A stretch of 64,000 nucleotides of DNA. Origin: Vibrio quintilis. GTDB taxonomy: Bacteria > Pseudomonadota > Gammaproteobacteria > Enterobacterales > Vibrionaceae. Under the pieces are notes generated by a model, which did not search any database, was not told the origin of the DNA, and saw only the letters and a program-made list of their open reading frames with translations. Location of the stretch: the NCBI RefSeq assembly GCF_024529975.1, contig NZ_AP024897.1:3782001-3846000 (forward strand). Direction: 5' to 3'. Position numbers and translations under genes: made by a program. Shown here piece by piece: positions 22,213 to 33,740 of the stretch. Each line of letters begins with the position of its first letter. Position 1 is the stretch's first letter.

Positions 22213-22248
22213 AAAAAAACGGGGTGAACACTGTCACCCCGTTTTTTT
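22213..22248 (+). terminator. Rho-independent terminator, bidirectional, frdD / SPFH gene
   Basis: ACGGGGTGA/TCACCCCGT stem flanked by seven A on the left and seven T on the right, between two convergent genes. Confidence 0.9.
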
Positions 22249-22260
22249 ATCGTTTTGAAA

Positions 22261-23667
22261 CTATTCTTTCTTAGTTATTTTCTTTGTCTGATCCATTAAG
22301 CCTAGCGCACTGAAGGCTGTAATCACATCCAGATTGGTTTTCAGGCCATTACCTTCTGACCCTCCCACATAATTTTGTGGCATCTGAATCTCAAAGTTTT
22401 TCAGATTATTGTACAGCACATTAGCCACATCGCGGTTCAACTCCGCCAGATAGACTTCCCGGTTCGCGCCCAGCGCTGAATATTTGGCTTTCAAAACAGC
22501 CGCTTCAGCCTGACCTTTCTCTGTAATCGCTTTCGCCTCAAACTTAGCAGACTGCGCATTTGCTTTTTGAATCGCCAGATTTGCCTCCGCGATAGCCAGC
22601 TCTTTCTCTTTTTCAACTTCAGCCAGACGTTTCTTTTTCTCGACTTCAACAATTTCACGTTCGGCAATCTGACGGGCAACTTCAACCTCTTTTTGCTGCG
22701 AGATAATCGCCAGTTCTTTTCTGCGCTGTGCATCCTGAACTTCACGGGTACGTTGAATTTCTTTACGTAACTGTTCAGTTTCAGCCTGCGCTTTCGAAGT
22801 TTCCTGCTCCTGAATCGCACGAATCCTATCAGCAACTAAACGCTTTTTGTCGGCCAGCAACTGATCAAGTTGTTGCTCCGGCTGAGGGTCACCAATAGTG
22901 ACCTGCGTGACATGAATTCCATATTGTTGCAATGGATTGTCCTGTCTGACCAGCGCACCGGATTTATTGATCACCGGCACAGTTTTCCATACCAGTTGCT
23001 TGGTTTTCTGCAATTTATTCGCATCACTCTGCCCTATACCAACCGGGGCCAGATCGATCTGTTCAACTTCAACCTGTTTACGTTCTGTCAGATAAATCCC
23101 TTCACGGAGCTGATCACCGAGCTTGGATTTAAACTGATTCAACCCACCCTGAAAAAACTCTTCACCTGTATATTGAGTTGCAGTAATCACGGTCACATTG
23201 CGCGCATTTTTGACCAGTAAGGTATCAATCAGATTAGTATTATTCCGGAACTCACGGTGCATTTTCTTAATCGCATCCGGATCATTACTCAGTTTGAAGC
23301 GGAAAGTCACCGGGATATTACCGATATAAGTATCCGCAAAACGCACCTGAACCGGATTCAGTTTCTGATAAAAATCTTCACCGGCATTATTGCCAAAAGA
23401 AACCGTAATCACCTGATCATATTTTGTAATCTTCGACAGAAACGGCATTCTGAAATGAATGCCTGGTTCCGTAAATACATCCAGTTCACCGGTAATATTA
23501 TTCTGGTGAACATAGGTATATCCGGCATCTGTCATCAAAAATGCACTATTCACTATCAGTGCCAGTAACAGCAGCGGCACACCAAAGATGATCGTTTTTA
23601 AACCTTTTTTCATCAACTGACGTTTGTTTTCAATATCGTCTCTTAAACCAGAGATTGGCGTATTCAT
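22261..23667 (-). CDS. SPFH/Band 7 (prohibitin/HflK-like) membrane protein
   Basis: 468 residues. One N-terminal membrane helix (about 20-42, TIIFGVPLLLLALIVNSAFLM region), an SPFH domain, then a long charged coiled coil (about 270-400) rich in Glu, Lys, Arg and Gln, and a C-terminal tail. Family members form cage-like oligomers that organise membrane microdomains and modulate proteases such as FtsH; the specific partner here is unknown. Start ATG 23667 (MNTPISGL) has GAAGGAG upstream; the frame open to 23745 has no such signal. Monocistronic and convergent with frdD. Confidence 0.85.
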   Translation of the reverse strand: MNTPISGLRDDIENKRQLMKKGLKTIIFGVPLLLLALIVNSAFLMTDAGYTYVHQNNITGELDVFTEPGIHFRMPFLSKITKYDQVITVSFGNNAGEDFYQKLNPVQVRFADTYIGNIPVTFRFKLSNDPDAIKKMHREFRNNTNLIDTLLVKNARNVTVITATQYTGEEFFQGGLNQFKSKLGDQLREGIYLTERKQVEVEQIDLAPVGIGQSDANKLQKTKQLVWKTVPVINKSGALVRQDNPLQQYGIHVTQVTIGDPQPEQQLDQLLADKKRLVADRIRAIQEQETSKAQAETEQLRKEIQRTREVQDAQRRKELAIISQQKEVEVARQIAEREIVEVEKKKRLAEVEKEKELAIAEANLAIQKANAQSAKFEAKAITEKGQAEAAVLKAKYSALGANREVYLAELNRDVANVLYNNLKNFEIQMPQNYVGGSEGNGLKTNLDVITAFSALGLMDQTKKITKKE

Positions 23668-23894
23668 TTTATTCTCCTTCACACAGACAGTCTGCATTGA
23701 TTGAAACTCAATCCATACTGATAATTGCCGCGCGAAATATATCAAAAATAAATAACAAGAAGAACAATAAAAACAGAAAGGAATAAAAACAAAGGTAAGA
23801 TGAATGAGGAAAAAGAATGACGGAGAGTATACCAGTCAGCAGATATCACTGAAATACTCCCCGGTTTGTCATGGATACCGCGAGTCGAGCAGAT

Positions 23895-24461
23895 TTATTT
23901 TACCCGGCTTACATACTCTGCAGAACGGGTATCTACTTTAATCACTTCACCAATCTGGATGAACAGAGGAACACGAACAACTGCGCCGGTAGAAAGTGTC
24001 GCTGGTTTGCCACCCGTGCCCTGCGTATCCCCTTTCAGACCCGGATCTGTCTCAGTCACTTCAAGTTCAACAAAGTTTGGCGGCGCAACAGCAATTGGGT
24101 TGCCGTTCCACAGGGTTAACATACATGTGTTGTTTTCAACCAGCCATTTCGCATTTTCGCCAACAGCTTTTGCATCGGCAGCAATCTGTTCAAAGCTTTC
24201 ACTATTCATAAAGTGGTAGAATTCACCGTCGTTGTACAGATAATCCAGATCGATATCCATCACATCCGCAACTTCCACAGTCTCACCGGATTTGAAAGTT
24301 TTTTCTAACACTTTGCCCGAAAGCAGTTTACGGATTTTAACACGGTTGAACGCCTGACCTTTACCCGGTTTGACATACTCGTTTTCGAGAATGACACAGG
24401 GTTCATTATCAAGCATAATCTTAAGACCGCCTTTAAATTCATTCGTGCTAACAGTAGCCAT
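23895..24461 (-). CDS. efp: Translation elongation factor P
   Basis: Rescues ribosomes stalled on polyproline stretches. 188 residues with three beta-barrel domains. The modified Lys34 lies at the tip of domain I in [10 protein letters not shown], and [18 protein letters not shown] marks domain II. Divergent from epmB, as in E. coli, with epmA also in the window, so Lys34 is expected to carry beta-lysine. Confidence 0.97.
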   Translation of the reverse strand: MATVSTNEFKGGLKIMLDNEPCVILENEYVKPGKGQAFNRVKIRKLLSGKVLEKTFKSGETVEVADVMDIDLDYLYNDGEFYHFMNSESFEQIAADAKAVGENAKWLVENNTCMLTLWNGNPIAVAPPNFVELEVTETDPGLKGDTQGTGGKPATLSTGAVVRVPLFIQIGEVIKVDTRSAEYVSRVK

Positions 24462-24495
24462 GTTTTCCTCTTAATAAACTTCGAGTTAAAAATTA

Positions 24496-25518
24496 ATGTC
24501 GCACATCATAACCCGAAAAATTGAATCTGTTGAGCAAAACTGGCTCAAACAGCTTGCGAATGCGATCTCCGACCCAGAGCAATTGCTGAATTATCTGGAG
24601 ATTGACCCGGCACTCTGGCAGCAGGGATTCAAAGCCAGACAGCTATTTGCTCAACGGGTCCCGCTTAGCTTTGTCCGGCGAATGGAAAAAGGAAACCCGC
24701 ACGACCCGCTGCTCCGACAGGTGCTTCCCCTGAGTCAGGAATTTGAAATAGTTGCCGGTTTTTCGGATGACCCGCTGGAAGAGCAGAAGAATGCGATTCC
24801 CGGTTTGCTGCACAAATACAAAAACCGGGTACTGCTGATCGTCAAAGGTGCCTGCGCCGTGAATTGCCGCTACTGTTTCCGGCGTCATTTCCCCTATCAG
24901 GATAATCAGGGAAATAAACGTGTCTGGTCAGAAAGCCTTGATTATGTCGCACAGCACCCCGAAGTCAGCGAAGTCATTTTATCCGGCGGCGATCCACTGA
25001 TGGCCAAAGATCATGAACTGGCATGGTTAGTCAGCCAGATCGAACTGATTCCACATGTGAAAACGCTCCGGATTCATACACGTCTCCCCGTTGTGATTCC
25101 GGACCGCATCACCCACCATCTGGCTACGATATTATCGAATACCCGGCTGAATGTGGTGCTGGTTTCTCATATCAATCACCCGAATGAAATTAACGCTGAG
25201 CTGAAGGCAGCTTTTCACCCACTGAAAGAGGCGAAAGTGACGCTGCTCAATCAATCCGTGTTGCTCAAGGGCGTGAATGATTCTGTAGAAACATTAACAG
25301 CACTGAGCGAATCCCTGTTTGAGGCAGGCATTCTGCCTTACTATCTGCACGTACTGGACAAAGTGCAGGGGGCCGCGCATTTTTTTGTGTCCGATGCGCA
25401 GGCCAAAGCACTGATGTCAGGGTTAATCGAAAATGTCTCAGGATATCTGGTGCCTAAACTCACCAGAGAAACCGGCGGCAGAAAAAGTAAGACGCCGTTG
25501 GATCTGGGTCTGGAATAA
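24496..25518 (+). CDS. epmB: EF-P beta-lysylation protein, lysine 2,3-aminomutase
   Basis: Radical SAM enzyme converting (S)-alpha-lysine to (R)-beta-lysine for EF-P modification. The cluster motif CAVNCRYC (Cys-X3-Cys-X2-Cys) is at about residue 120, and the SGGDPLMAKD and PLP-site region follow. 340 residues, shorter than clostridial aminomutases, as expected for EpmB. Divergently transcribed from efp across a 34-bp gap. Confidence 0.95.
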   Translation: MSHIITRKIESVEQNWLKQLANAISDPEQLLNYLEIDPALWQQGFKARQLFAQRVPLSFVRRMEKGNPHDPLLRQVLPLSQEFEIVAGFSDDPLEEQKNAIPGLLHKYKNRVLLIVKGACAVNCRYCFRRHFPYQDNQGNKRVWSESLDYVAQHPEVSEVILSGGDPLMAKDHELAWLVSQIELIPHVKTLRIHTRLPVVIPDRITHHLATILSNTRLNVVLVSHINHPNEINAELKAAFHPLKEAKVTLLNQSVLLKGVNDSVETLTALSESLFEAGILPYYLHVLDKVQGAAHFFVSDAQAKALMSGLIENVSGYLVPKLTRETGGRKSKTPLDLGLE

Positions 25519-25527
25519 CGCTGATAA

Positions 25528-27042
25528 CTATACCTGCTTATCCAGGCTGTCGGCACAGGTAATGACGGTCTGGTATCCGCCTTCAGGAGACGGCACAAAA
25601 TCAACATAATTGCGAATCGCATCCAGACTGTCTTCATCATAATGGGACACGTACAGAAGCTGAGTCATTTCCGTCTCCGCCAGCATTTCTAATACCTTCA
25701 TGACCAGCTGACGATTCAGGTAATCCAGCCCCTGATAAGGTTCATCAAGAATCAACAACGCCGGGCGTTTAATCAGTGCCCTGACAATCAGCAGCAAACG
25801 CTGCTGCCCATAATCAATCTGCTGAAAGTTGCGTTGTTCATAATCCTGCATTTCCAGAACCGATAACCACAACAGGGCCGTCTCAAGTTGCTGTCGGGAA
25901 GGCGAATCATACAATCCGACAGAATCAAAGAAACCGGAAAGCAATACTTCCAGAACGCTGCAACTCACCCGGTATTGCAAGTGCAGTGCAGAGGATACAA
26001 TCCCGATATGGCGTTTGATATCCCAGATGCTTTCTCCGCTTCCCCGTTGAAAGCCAAGGACTTCGATATCATTGGCATAACACTGAGGATGATCGCCGAT
26101 AATCAGCCCTAATAAACTGCTTTTGCCGCAACCGTTCGGTCCCCGGATCTGCCAGTGCTGCTTTTCTTTAATCTGCCAGGATAAGTCGCGAAAAATCACA
26201 CCATCGGTATATTCTACCGTGGCATGATTTAAACGAACCCTGACCGGCGGAAAGCTGTTTTGTTCAGAACTATTTTGTTCAGGAATAGGTCGTCCGGAAG
26301 CAGACTGATCAGGAAACTGACGGCTTAACGCAAGCCAATTGTCCAGCCGGGATGTTGATAATGCCGTTAACTGCTCCGACACCGGGTGTTCGCACCATTG
26401 CTGAAAACTCATTGTCTGTGTCAGTTGTGTATCATCGAACAAAGCAATATGAGTGGTACAGGCCGGTAGTTCCTCTTGCCGGGAAGTAATCACCAATAGT
26501 TGAAGTTGATCAGATAATTGTTCAAATAGTTTTTTAAGCTGGCTGCGGTGGGCAACATCTAACCCGGAATAAGGTTCATGCAATACCAACAATTCAGGGT
26601 GACAGGCCAATGCCCTTGCCAGCATCAAACGCCGGGTTTCACCAGTGGATAACTGGCGAAATCCACGCTGACGTAATCCGGTTAAATCGACATCGTCAAG
26701 CAACTGATCCAGCTCATCTGTCGCACACCCGGCTTCCAGCACCAGATTTTCAACACTCGTCCCGTAGTCAATATGATCCTGAAAGTCAGTTTCATCCCGG
26801 GCGATTTCCTCACTGAGCAATTGTTGCTGAGATGCAAAAGAAACCACGCCAATCCGGTCCGGTAATTCAATCACGCCCTGCGATGCTTCTGTCTCTGACT
26901 GACTGGTAAACAGTCTGAGAAGTATATCAGCACTATGCACATGGGCGACAAAAATACCCCAATGCTCTCCCTGATGTATCTGCCAGTTTTCTATCAACAG
27001 CTGATGATTTTGTCTCTGATAGTTTAATCCTTTGATCTGCAT
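25528..27042 (-). CDS. modF: Tandem ABC ATPase, ModF-like, with degenerate first nucleotide site
   Basis: 504 residues, two ABC domains, no membrane segment. The second domain is complete: Walker A IRGPNGCGKSSLLG, signature FQQIDYGQQRLL, Walker B LLILDEPYQGLD. The first keeps the signature LSTGETRRLML but its Walker A region reads GIFVAHVHSADILL and Walker B reads LLVLHEP, so it probably cannot hydrolyse ATP. Overall similarity is to E. coli ModF (photorepair protein PhrA). Function in molybdate uptake is not established. Start ATG 27042 follows GGAG; the ATG at 27063 is less well placed. Confidence 0.82.
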   Translation of the reverse strand: MQIKGLNYQRQNHQLLIENWQIHQGEHWGIFVAHVHSADILLRLFTSQSETEASQGVIELPDRIGVVSFASQQQLLSEEIARDETDFQDHIDYGTSVENLVLEAGCATDELDQLLDDVDLTGLRQRGFRQLSTGETRRLMLARALACHPELLVLHEPYSGLDVAHRSQLKKLFEQLSDQLQLLVITSRQEELPACTTHIALFDDTQLTQTMSFQQWCEHPVSEQLTALSTSRLDNWLALSRQFPDQSASGRPIPEQNSSEQNSFPPVRVRLNHATVEYTDGVIFRDLSWQIKEKQHWQIRGPNGCGKSSLLGLIIGDHPQCYANDIEVLGFQRGSGESIWDIKRHIGIVSSALHLQYRVSCSVLEVLLSGFFDSVGLYDSPSRQQLETALLWLSVLEMQDYEQRNFQQIDYGQQRLLLIVRALIKRPALLILDEPYQGLDYLNRQLVMKVLEMLAETEMTQLLYVSHYDEDSLDAIRNYVDFVPSPEGGYQTVITCADSLDKQV

Positions 27043-27147
27043 GCTTTCTCCATCGTCATCCACCGCCCGCGGCTGAAATCATACTCAGAATGACAGAGCC
27101 CCGGTCAAAAGTCATGCAAAGCTTACACAAGGAAAAAACCTTCAGAT

Positions 27148-27178
27148 ACAAAAACAGGGCGAAAATCCGCCCTGTTTA
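27148..27178 (-). terminator. Rho-independent terminator after groEL
   Basis: ACAGGGCG/CGCCCTGT stem (27154-27161, 27168-27175) followed on the minus strand by TTTTTGT. Ends the leftward groESL transcript. Confidence 0.85.
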
Positions 27179-27200
27179 TTTCATATATCAGCAGATGTGA

Positions 27201-28832
<1,632 letters not shown>

Positions 28833-28906
28833 TTATTTCCTTTTCTCAATTCGGTGTTTTAGCTAATCGTTTTTGAACAAGAGCAAAAATTACTCAACGC
28901 TTACTT

Positions 28907-29197
28907 TTATTCGACAATCGCAAGGATGTCGCTCTCAGAAAGAATCAGCACTTCTTTGCCATCGATTTTTTCTGTTTTTGTGCCGTAGCCTTCAGCAAAG
29001 ATAACAACATCATCAACTTTTACGTCCAAAGGCTGAACTGTACCATTTTCCAGAATACGTCCTTTGCCAACAGCCAGAACTTTACCACGTGTTGATTTTT
29101 CCGCTGCTGAACCAGTTAAAACGATTCCACCAGCAGACTTGGATTCAACTTCTTGGCGTTCAACGATAACTCGATCATGTAATGGACGAATGTTCAT
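28907..29197 (-). CDS. groS: 10 kDa co-chaperonin GroES
   Basis: Heptameric lid for GroEL, 96 residues. [16 protein letters not shown] start and the mobile loop [13 protein letters not shown] (with the IVL GroEL-binding tripeptide) are clear. Start ATG 29197 has AGGAG nine bases upstream; the frame extends to 29308 but those codons overlap the promoter. Confidence 0.98.
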   Translation of the reverse strand: MNIRPLHDRVIVERQEVESKSAGGIVLTGSAAEKSTRGKVLAVGKGRILENGTVQPLDVKVDDVVIFAEGYGTKTEKIDGKEVLILSESDILAIVE

Positions 29198-29266
29198 CGG
29201 TCGTCTCTCCTGATTAATTTCACTGTATTGATTGATTAAAGCGCTGTTTATCAGCTCGTGGTTCAT

Positions 29267-29299
29267 ATGTGGGGTAAAAAAATAAATATCCCAAGGGGG
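29267..29299 (-). promoter_or_regulatory. Heat-shock (sigma-32 type) promoter of groESL
   Basis: On the minus strand, CCCCCTTGGGA (-35 region, core 29289-29295) is followed after 14 bp by CCCCACAT (-10 region, 29267-29274). The sigma-32 consensus is CTTGAAA and CCCCATNT with 11-16 bp between. It lies about 70 bp before the groES start codon. The strong resemblance to the E. coli groE promoter makes this a confident call. Confidence 0.8.
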
Positions 29300-29485
29300 A
29301 ATGCACACACAAATGCGATCAAGATCACAAAAAGAAAATTACATCCGCAGAAGACAATCCTTTTCTTTGGATTACAGTAGATAGTCAACCGTTTACTTTA
29401 TTAATTTTATATTATCAGCATAATTTCAGCAGGATGATGTCAGGTCTCCTGACTTAAATAACCAGACAGACATATAAGGCACGCA

Positions 29486-30103
29486 ATGAAGACAGTTGAC
29501 AAAATACTTCATACGATTAAGCGGGAAGGTGCACTCACTGCAAAACAACTTGCTGCTAAATTCGATATGACGGCCATGGGTGCCAGATTACATCTCCAGT
29601 CACTTGAAAAAGATGGCCTTTTACACAGCTATGATGTGAAGGTAAAAGTCGGACGGCCAACCCGTCACTGGGGATTAACCGATGCCGGACACAACTATTT
29701 CGCTGACAGACACGGTGAATTAACCGTACAAATCATTGAAGCTGTCGAGCATATTTATGGTTCAGAAGGCATTCATCAAATCGCTCAACGGCGCGGTTCT
29801 GCAATGCTAGAGCATTATCAACAGGTTCTCGGACAATGCAGCTCTCTGGAAGAGAAAGTTCGCTCTCTGGTCTGGCTCAGGGATCAGGAAGGTTACATGG
29901 CTGAACTGGAGGAAACTGAAGAAGGATTCTGCCTGACAGAAAACCACTGCCCGATTTGTAAAGCGGCTGTTCACTGCCCCAGCTTTTGCGAATCAGAACT
30001 GAATGTATTCAGGATATTACTTGGCGGACAGTGCAGGATAGAACGTCAGGAGCACATCATTTCAGGGCACAGACGCTGTTCGTATACTATAATACCAATT
30101 TAA
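29486..30103 (+). CDS. Winged-helix transcription regulator with SufR-like cysteine cluster
   Basis: 205 residues. The N-terminal helix-turn-helix (GALTAKQLAAKFDMTAMGARLHLQSLEKDG) and wing (VGRPTRHWGLTDAG) are DeoR/MarR-like. The C-terminal part has eight Cys; C155, C168, C183 and C198 are spaced X12, X14, X14, close to the C-X12-C-X13-C-X14-C pattern that binds an iron-sulfur cluster in SufR. A redox- or Fe-S-sensing regulator is therefore likely, but its targets are not visible; no suf or isc gene is near. Stands alone downstream of the groE promoter region, divergent from it. Confidence 0.72.
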   Translation: MKTVDKILHTIKREGALTAKQLAAKFDMTAMGARLHLQSLEKDGLLHSYDVKVKVGRPTRHWGLTDAGHNYFADRHGELTVQIIEAVEHIYGSEGIHQIAQRRGSAMLEHYQQVLGQCSSLEEKVRSLVWLRDQEGYMAELEETEEGFCLTENHCPICKAAVHCPSFCESELNVFRILLGGQCRIERQEHIISGHRRCSYTIIPI

Positions 30104-30224
30104 ATGCTGTCTTAAATTTGAGAACTTTTTACACAAAGTTCACAAATTAACCAATCTTAGCGTATATTGATAATAGTTCCACTTATATATCGTCGTAAAG
30201 CCAGGACACTGAGGTATAGATAAT

Positions 30225-30563
30225 ATGAACGCATCCAGTTCTTATTTAAAACTACCACCATTTGAGGAGCTGGTAGAACTTGCTAAGCAAAACCCCGAAG
30301 CTTTCGCTGTTTTTAAACGAGATATCTGCGAGGAAATGATTCTGTCAGCATCACAAAAAATGCAGGAAAGACTGTGGGCACAACAAAGCCATATCGATCG
30401 GGTCGTCAATTCCAGCAAAAATCCTTGTCATGCTAATGTGAAACTGATGCAAGAGCTCAGTTCACAAATGCGTAAATTTCAGAATGCGCTCAATTACACA
30501 CCGGAAAGAGAACCAGAATATCACGCAGATGTCATTCCATTGCACAAATACAGACAAATGTAG
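30225..30563 (+). CDS. DUF3135-like protein
   Basis: 112 residues, no signal peptide or membrane helix, predicted mostly helical. LPPFEELVELAKQNPEAFAVFKRDICEEMI near the N-terminus and the HIDRVVNSSKNPCHANVKLM stretch match my memory of the DUF3135 family, found in marine gammaproteobacteria. Function unknown. It lies between the SufR-like regulator and tpiA in the same direction but well separated from both. Confidence 0.7.
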   Translation: MNASSSYLKLPPFEELVELAKQNPEAFAVFKRDICEEMILSASQKMQERLWAQQSHIDRVVNSSKNPCHANVKLMQELSSQMRKFQNALNYTPEREPEYHADVIPLHKYRQM

Positions 30564-30829
30564 ATAACGTCCCGTCCTCGTCACAGCCCACTTTAATTTC
30601 AGTGAAAAGGCATTCCCTGATTTGATAATAAATGAATCAGATCAGGAGGGAGTGGGTGTCCCTGATAATGCACATCAAGTCTCATAATATTCATTGTATC
30701 TGTTTTTTATTTCGGATATCGAAAAAACTCGTGACTCGCATCATGATCTCTGTGTTTTTATCTGCTATATTCTGCGCAGTTATTATTTATTTGTTGAATT
30801 TGGTTTTTATTGAATTTGGAGATTTTCCT

Positions 30830-31600
30830 ATGCGTCGTCCTGTAGTTATGGGTAACTGGAAATTAAATGGTAGCAAGTCCATGGTAAGTGAATTACTTAC
30901 CGGACTAAATGCTGAACTTGCTGGTGTTACAGGTGTTGATGTCGCTGTTGCACCACCAACACTTTATCTTGATCAGGCTGAGAGTCTGATTAAAGAAGGT
31001 GGTAACAAACTTATCCTGGGAGCACAAAATACTGATGTGAATAACAGCGGTGCTTTCACAGGTGATACTTCTCCTGAAATGCTGAAAGAATTCGGTGCTT
31101 CTCATATCATTATCGGTCACTCAGAGCGTCGTGATTATCACAGTGAGTCTGATGAATTTGTTGCCCGCAAATTTGCGTTTCTGAAAGAAAATGGTCTGAC
31201 ACCTGTACTTTGCATTGGTGAATCTGAAGCTCAGAATGAAGCTGGTGAAACAGAAGCAGTTTGTGCCCGTCAGATTGATGCTGTTATTAAAGCATGTGGT
31301 GTCGAAGCACTTGACGGTGCAATCATTGCGTACGAACCAATCTGGGCAATCGGTACCGGTAAAGCCGCAACAGCTGATGATGCTCAACGTATCCATGCAT
31401 CTATCCGCGCGCACATCGCGAAAGAAAGCGAAGCCGTTGCAGGAAAAGTCATTATTCAGTACGGCGGTTCGGTAAAACCTGAGAATGCAGCATCTTACTT
31501 TGCACAACCTGACATTGACGGTGCGCTTGTTGGTGGTGCATCACTTGATGCAAAAAGTTTTGCTGCCATTGCAAAAGCAGCAGCTGAGGCGAAAGCATAA
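30830..31600 (+). CDS. tpiA: Triosephosphate isomerase
   Basis: Interconverts dihydroxyacetone phosphate and glyceraldehyde-3-phosphate. 256 residues with the catalytic Lys in GNWKLNG, His in IIGHSERR and Glu in [14 protein letters not shown]. Start ATG 30830 (MRRPVVMGN) follows GGAG by nine bases; the open frame continues 66 codons upstream, but that part is hydrophobic and unlike the family. Single gene with its own terminator. Confidence 0.97.
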   Translation: MRRPVVMGNWKLNGSKSMVSELLTGLNAELAGVTGVDVAVAPPTLYLDQAESLIKEGGNKLILGAQNTDVNNSGAFTGDTSPEMLKEFGASHIIIGHSERRDYHSESDEFVARKFAFLKENGLTPVLCIGESEAQNEAGETEAVCARQIDAVIKACGVEALDGAIIAYEPIWAIGTGKAATADDAQRIHASIRAHIAKESEAVAGKVIIQYGGSVKPENAASYFAQPDIDGALVGGASLDAKSFAAIAKAAAEAKA

Positions 31601-31623
31601 TCGAAAACATCAGTTTTTGAGTG

Positions 31624-31651
31624 AAGGCCGGCAAAGATTGCCCGGCCTTTT
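31624..31651 (+). terminator. Rho-independent terminator after tpiA
   Basis: AAGGCCGG/CCGGCCTT stem around a ten-base loop, then T-rich sequence. Confidence 0.85.
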
Positions 31652-31750
31652 TTATTGGATAAAGACAGAGAGAAATCCATACAACGCTGGTTGTAACTCA
31701 AAGAATTTAGTATTCTGGCGACCTTGTCGTTTTCCGGACATTGCTGACAT

Positions 31751-33112
31751 ATGCACGATAAACACGGATTACTTTCATCCCCGATATCATCCGTTCTTCT
31801 TAAAATGACGATCCCGATGACATTGGGAATGCTGTCAGTTTTAATGTTCAACCTCGTCGATACTTATTTTATTTCCCTGCTTGGTACAGAAGCTTTAGCC
31901 GCAATCAGTTACACCTTTCCGGTCGCATTTTCCGTCAACTGTATCACGATGGGCATTGGGATTGGCTTATCGACATGTATCGGACGTTCGCTGGGACAAA
32001 ACAAACTCTCCGATGCAGCCCGGCTCACCACACACGGTCTGCTCCTCGCTCTGCTACTGGTGATTCTTGCATCTCTGGCAGGTATTCTGACGATCAATCC
32101 CCTGTTTACTTTACTGGGCGCACCGGAAAATCTGCTGCCTGTGATTCGCGACTATATGCTGATCTGGTATCTTGCCGTACCATTTCTGGTGATTCCGATG
32201 GCTGGCAGCAGCGCAATCCGGGCAACCGGAGACACCAGTACTCCGGCTAAAATGATGATTTTCTCCGGCCTGATCAATGGAATTCTTGACCCGCTTTTAA
32301 TCTTTGGTTACGGCCCTTTTCCGGAGTTAGGTATTCAGGGAGCGGCCATCGCAAGTGGCATCAGCTGGGTTTTCGCACTATTGGGAACCGGGTATATTTT
32401 ATGGTTCAGAGAGCACCTTCTCAGCCTGATTCAGCCAAGGATGATCATTACTGACTGGAAGAAGATTTTACGAATCGGAACTCCTGCCGCACTCTCAAAT
32501 GCTATGACACCATTATCCGGCGCTATCCTCATGAGGCTGATTTCTCACCATGGTACAGCAGCTGTCGCAGCTTACGGAGCTGCACAAAGAATAGAATCCA
32601 TCCTGATCTTAGTCATTGTCTCTCTGACATCGGTCCTGACACCGTTTATGTCGCAAAATCTTGGCGCCAATAATCCGCAGAGAAGCTTTGCCGGACTGTT
32701 TTTAAGTATCAGGTTTGCGATTGTATTCCAGCTTTTAATCTTCATCATGATGGTTCCCCTCAGCATCCCGCTTTCAGGGATGTTCTCGCAGGAAACTCAG
32801 GTCAGAGAGCTACTCTGGCATTATCTGCTGTTTGTACCATTCAGCTATGGGTTCCAGGGAGTGTTAATGATGATTGTCTCTGCACTCAACGCATTACACC
32901 GCTCTGTTTACGCGTTCAGCTGGAGCTTTCTGCGCCTGTTTATTTTTACTTTACCCTGTGCATGGATTGGTTCGCAGATTTATCAGATTGAAGGGCTGTT
33001 TCTGGGGATTGCCGCCGGGAATATTATCGGGGGAATATCAGGATATTTTCAGGCACTATCTCTGCGCAAACATTATCAGACCGCGCAGCCTGTGCCTGAA
33101 CTGAAACAATAA
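31751..33112 (+). CDS. MATE-family multidrug/cation efflux transporter
   Basis: 453 residues with about twelve hydrophobic helices in two repeats of six. MTIPMTLGMLSVLMFNLVDTYFISLLGTEALAAISYTFP is the typical first helix pair. Members export drugs or dyes using sodium or proton gradients; the substrate cannot be told from sequence. Single gene, convergent with rraA only 21 bp away. Confidence 0.9.
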   Translation: MHDKHGLLSSPISSVLLKMTIPMTLGMLSVLMFNLVDTYFISLLGTEALAAISYTFPVAFSVNCITMGIGIGLSTCIGRSLGQNKLSDAARLTTHGLLLALLLVILASLAGILTINPLFTLLGAPENLLPVIRDYMLIWYLAVPFLVIPMAGSSAIRATGDTSTPAKMMIFSGLINGILDPLLIFGYGPFPELGIQGAAIASGISWVFALLGTGYILWFREHLLSLIQPRMIITDWKKILRIGTPAALSNAMTPLSGAILMRLISHHGTAAVAAYGAAQRIESILILVIVSLTSVLTPFMSQNLGANNPQRSFAGLFLSIRFAIVFQLLIFIMMVPLSIPLSGMFSQETQVRELLWHYLLFVPFSYGFQGVLMMIVSALNALHRSVYAFSWSFLRLFIFTLPCAWIGSQIYQIEGLFLGIAAGNIIGGISGYFQALSLRKHYQTAQPVPELKQ

Positions 33113-33133
33113 AAGAAAAAAATATCGCTTCAA

Positions 33134-33664
33134 TTAAACGATGTCATCATCTTCCTGCTCAGACTCTTCTTCATCAAGCTCTTCAGTATCCAAAGGCTCC
33201 TGAGAGAGAATGATGCCGGTATTATCAGCGTACAGATAATCTTCCGGAATAAAAGTTACGCTACCAAAATTCACCGGGATATCAACTTCACCGATTGACT
33301 GCCCGACAGCACCAACAGGAATGGATGCAAGCGCCTGAATCCCGATATTCATTTCGTCCAGATCATCAACTTCGCGCACACAGCCGTATACAACAATGCC
33401 TTCCCATTCGTTCTCTTCAGCAAGTGTTGCTATTTCAGCATCAACCAGAGCCCGTCTCAGAGAGCCGCCGCCATCAACCAATAACACCCGCCCAGAGCCT
33501 TCCTGTTCGAGAACTTCCCGAATCAGACCATTATCTTCGAAGCATTTAACTGTCGTTATTTGCCCGGCAAAAGACGCCCGCCCGCCAAAGTTACTGAACA
33601 TAGGTTCAACAACGTCAACCTGATCGGAGTATATATCACAAAGCGCAGATGTATTGTATTCCAT
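33134..33664 (-). CDS. rraA: Ribonuclease E activity regulator RraA
   Basis: Trimeric protein that binds RNase E and restrains mRNA decay. 176 residues with the conserved [35 protein letters not shown] and [10 protein letters not shown] segments. It carries an unusually acidic C-terminal tail ([18 protein letters not shown]). I start at [12 protein letters not shown] (33664) by family alignment; two further in-frame starts lie 9-15 bases upstream. Upstream of menA in other genomes as here, in the same direction. Confidence 0.93.
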   Translation of the reverse strand: MEYNTSALCDIYSDQVDVVEPMFSNFGGRASFAGQITTVKCFEDNGLIREVLEQEGSGRVLLVDGGGSLRRALVDAEIATLAEENEWEGIVVYGCVREVDDLDEMNIGIQALASIPVGAVGQSIGEVDIPVNFGSVTFIPEDYLYADNTGIILSQEPLDTEELDEEESEQEDDDIV

Positions 33665-33740
33665 AACAACCATTCTCACAGTGAAAGAGTCTTAAGGTGA
33701 GTATATCGACTAACTAAGTCATTGCAATGACAAAACCACA

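Noticed and set aside
30632..30829. Upstream extension of tpiA by 66 codons
   Set aside because: The residues are hydrophobic and unlike any triosephosphate isomerase, and a good ribosome binding site precedes the ATG at 30830.
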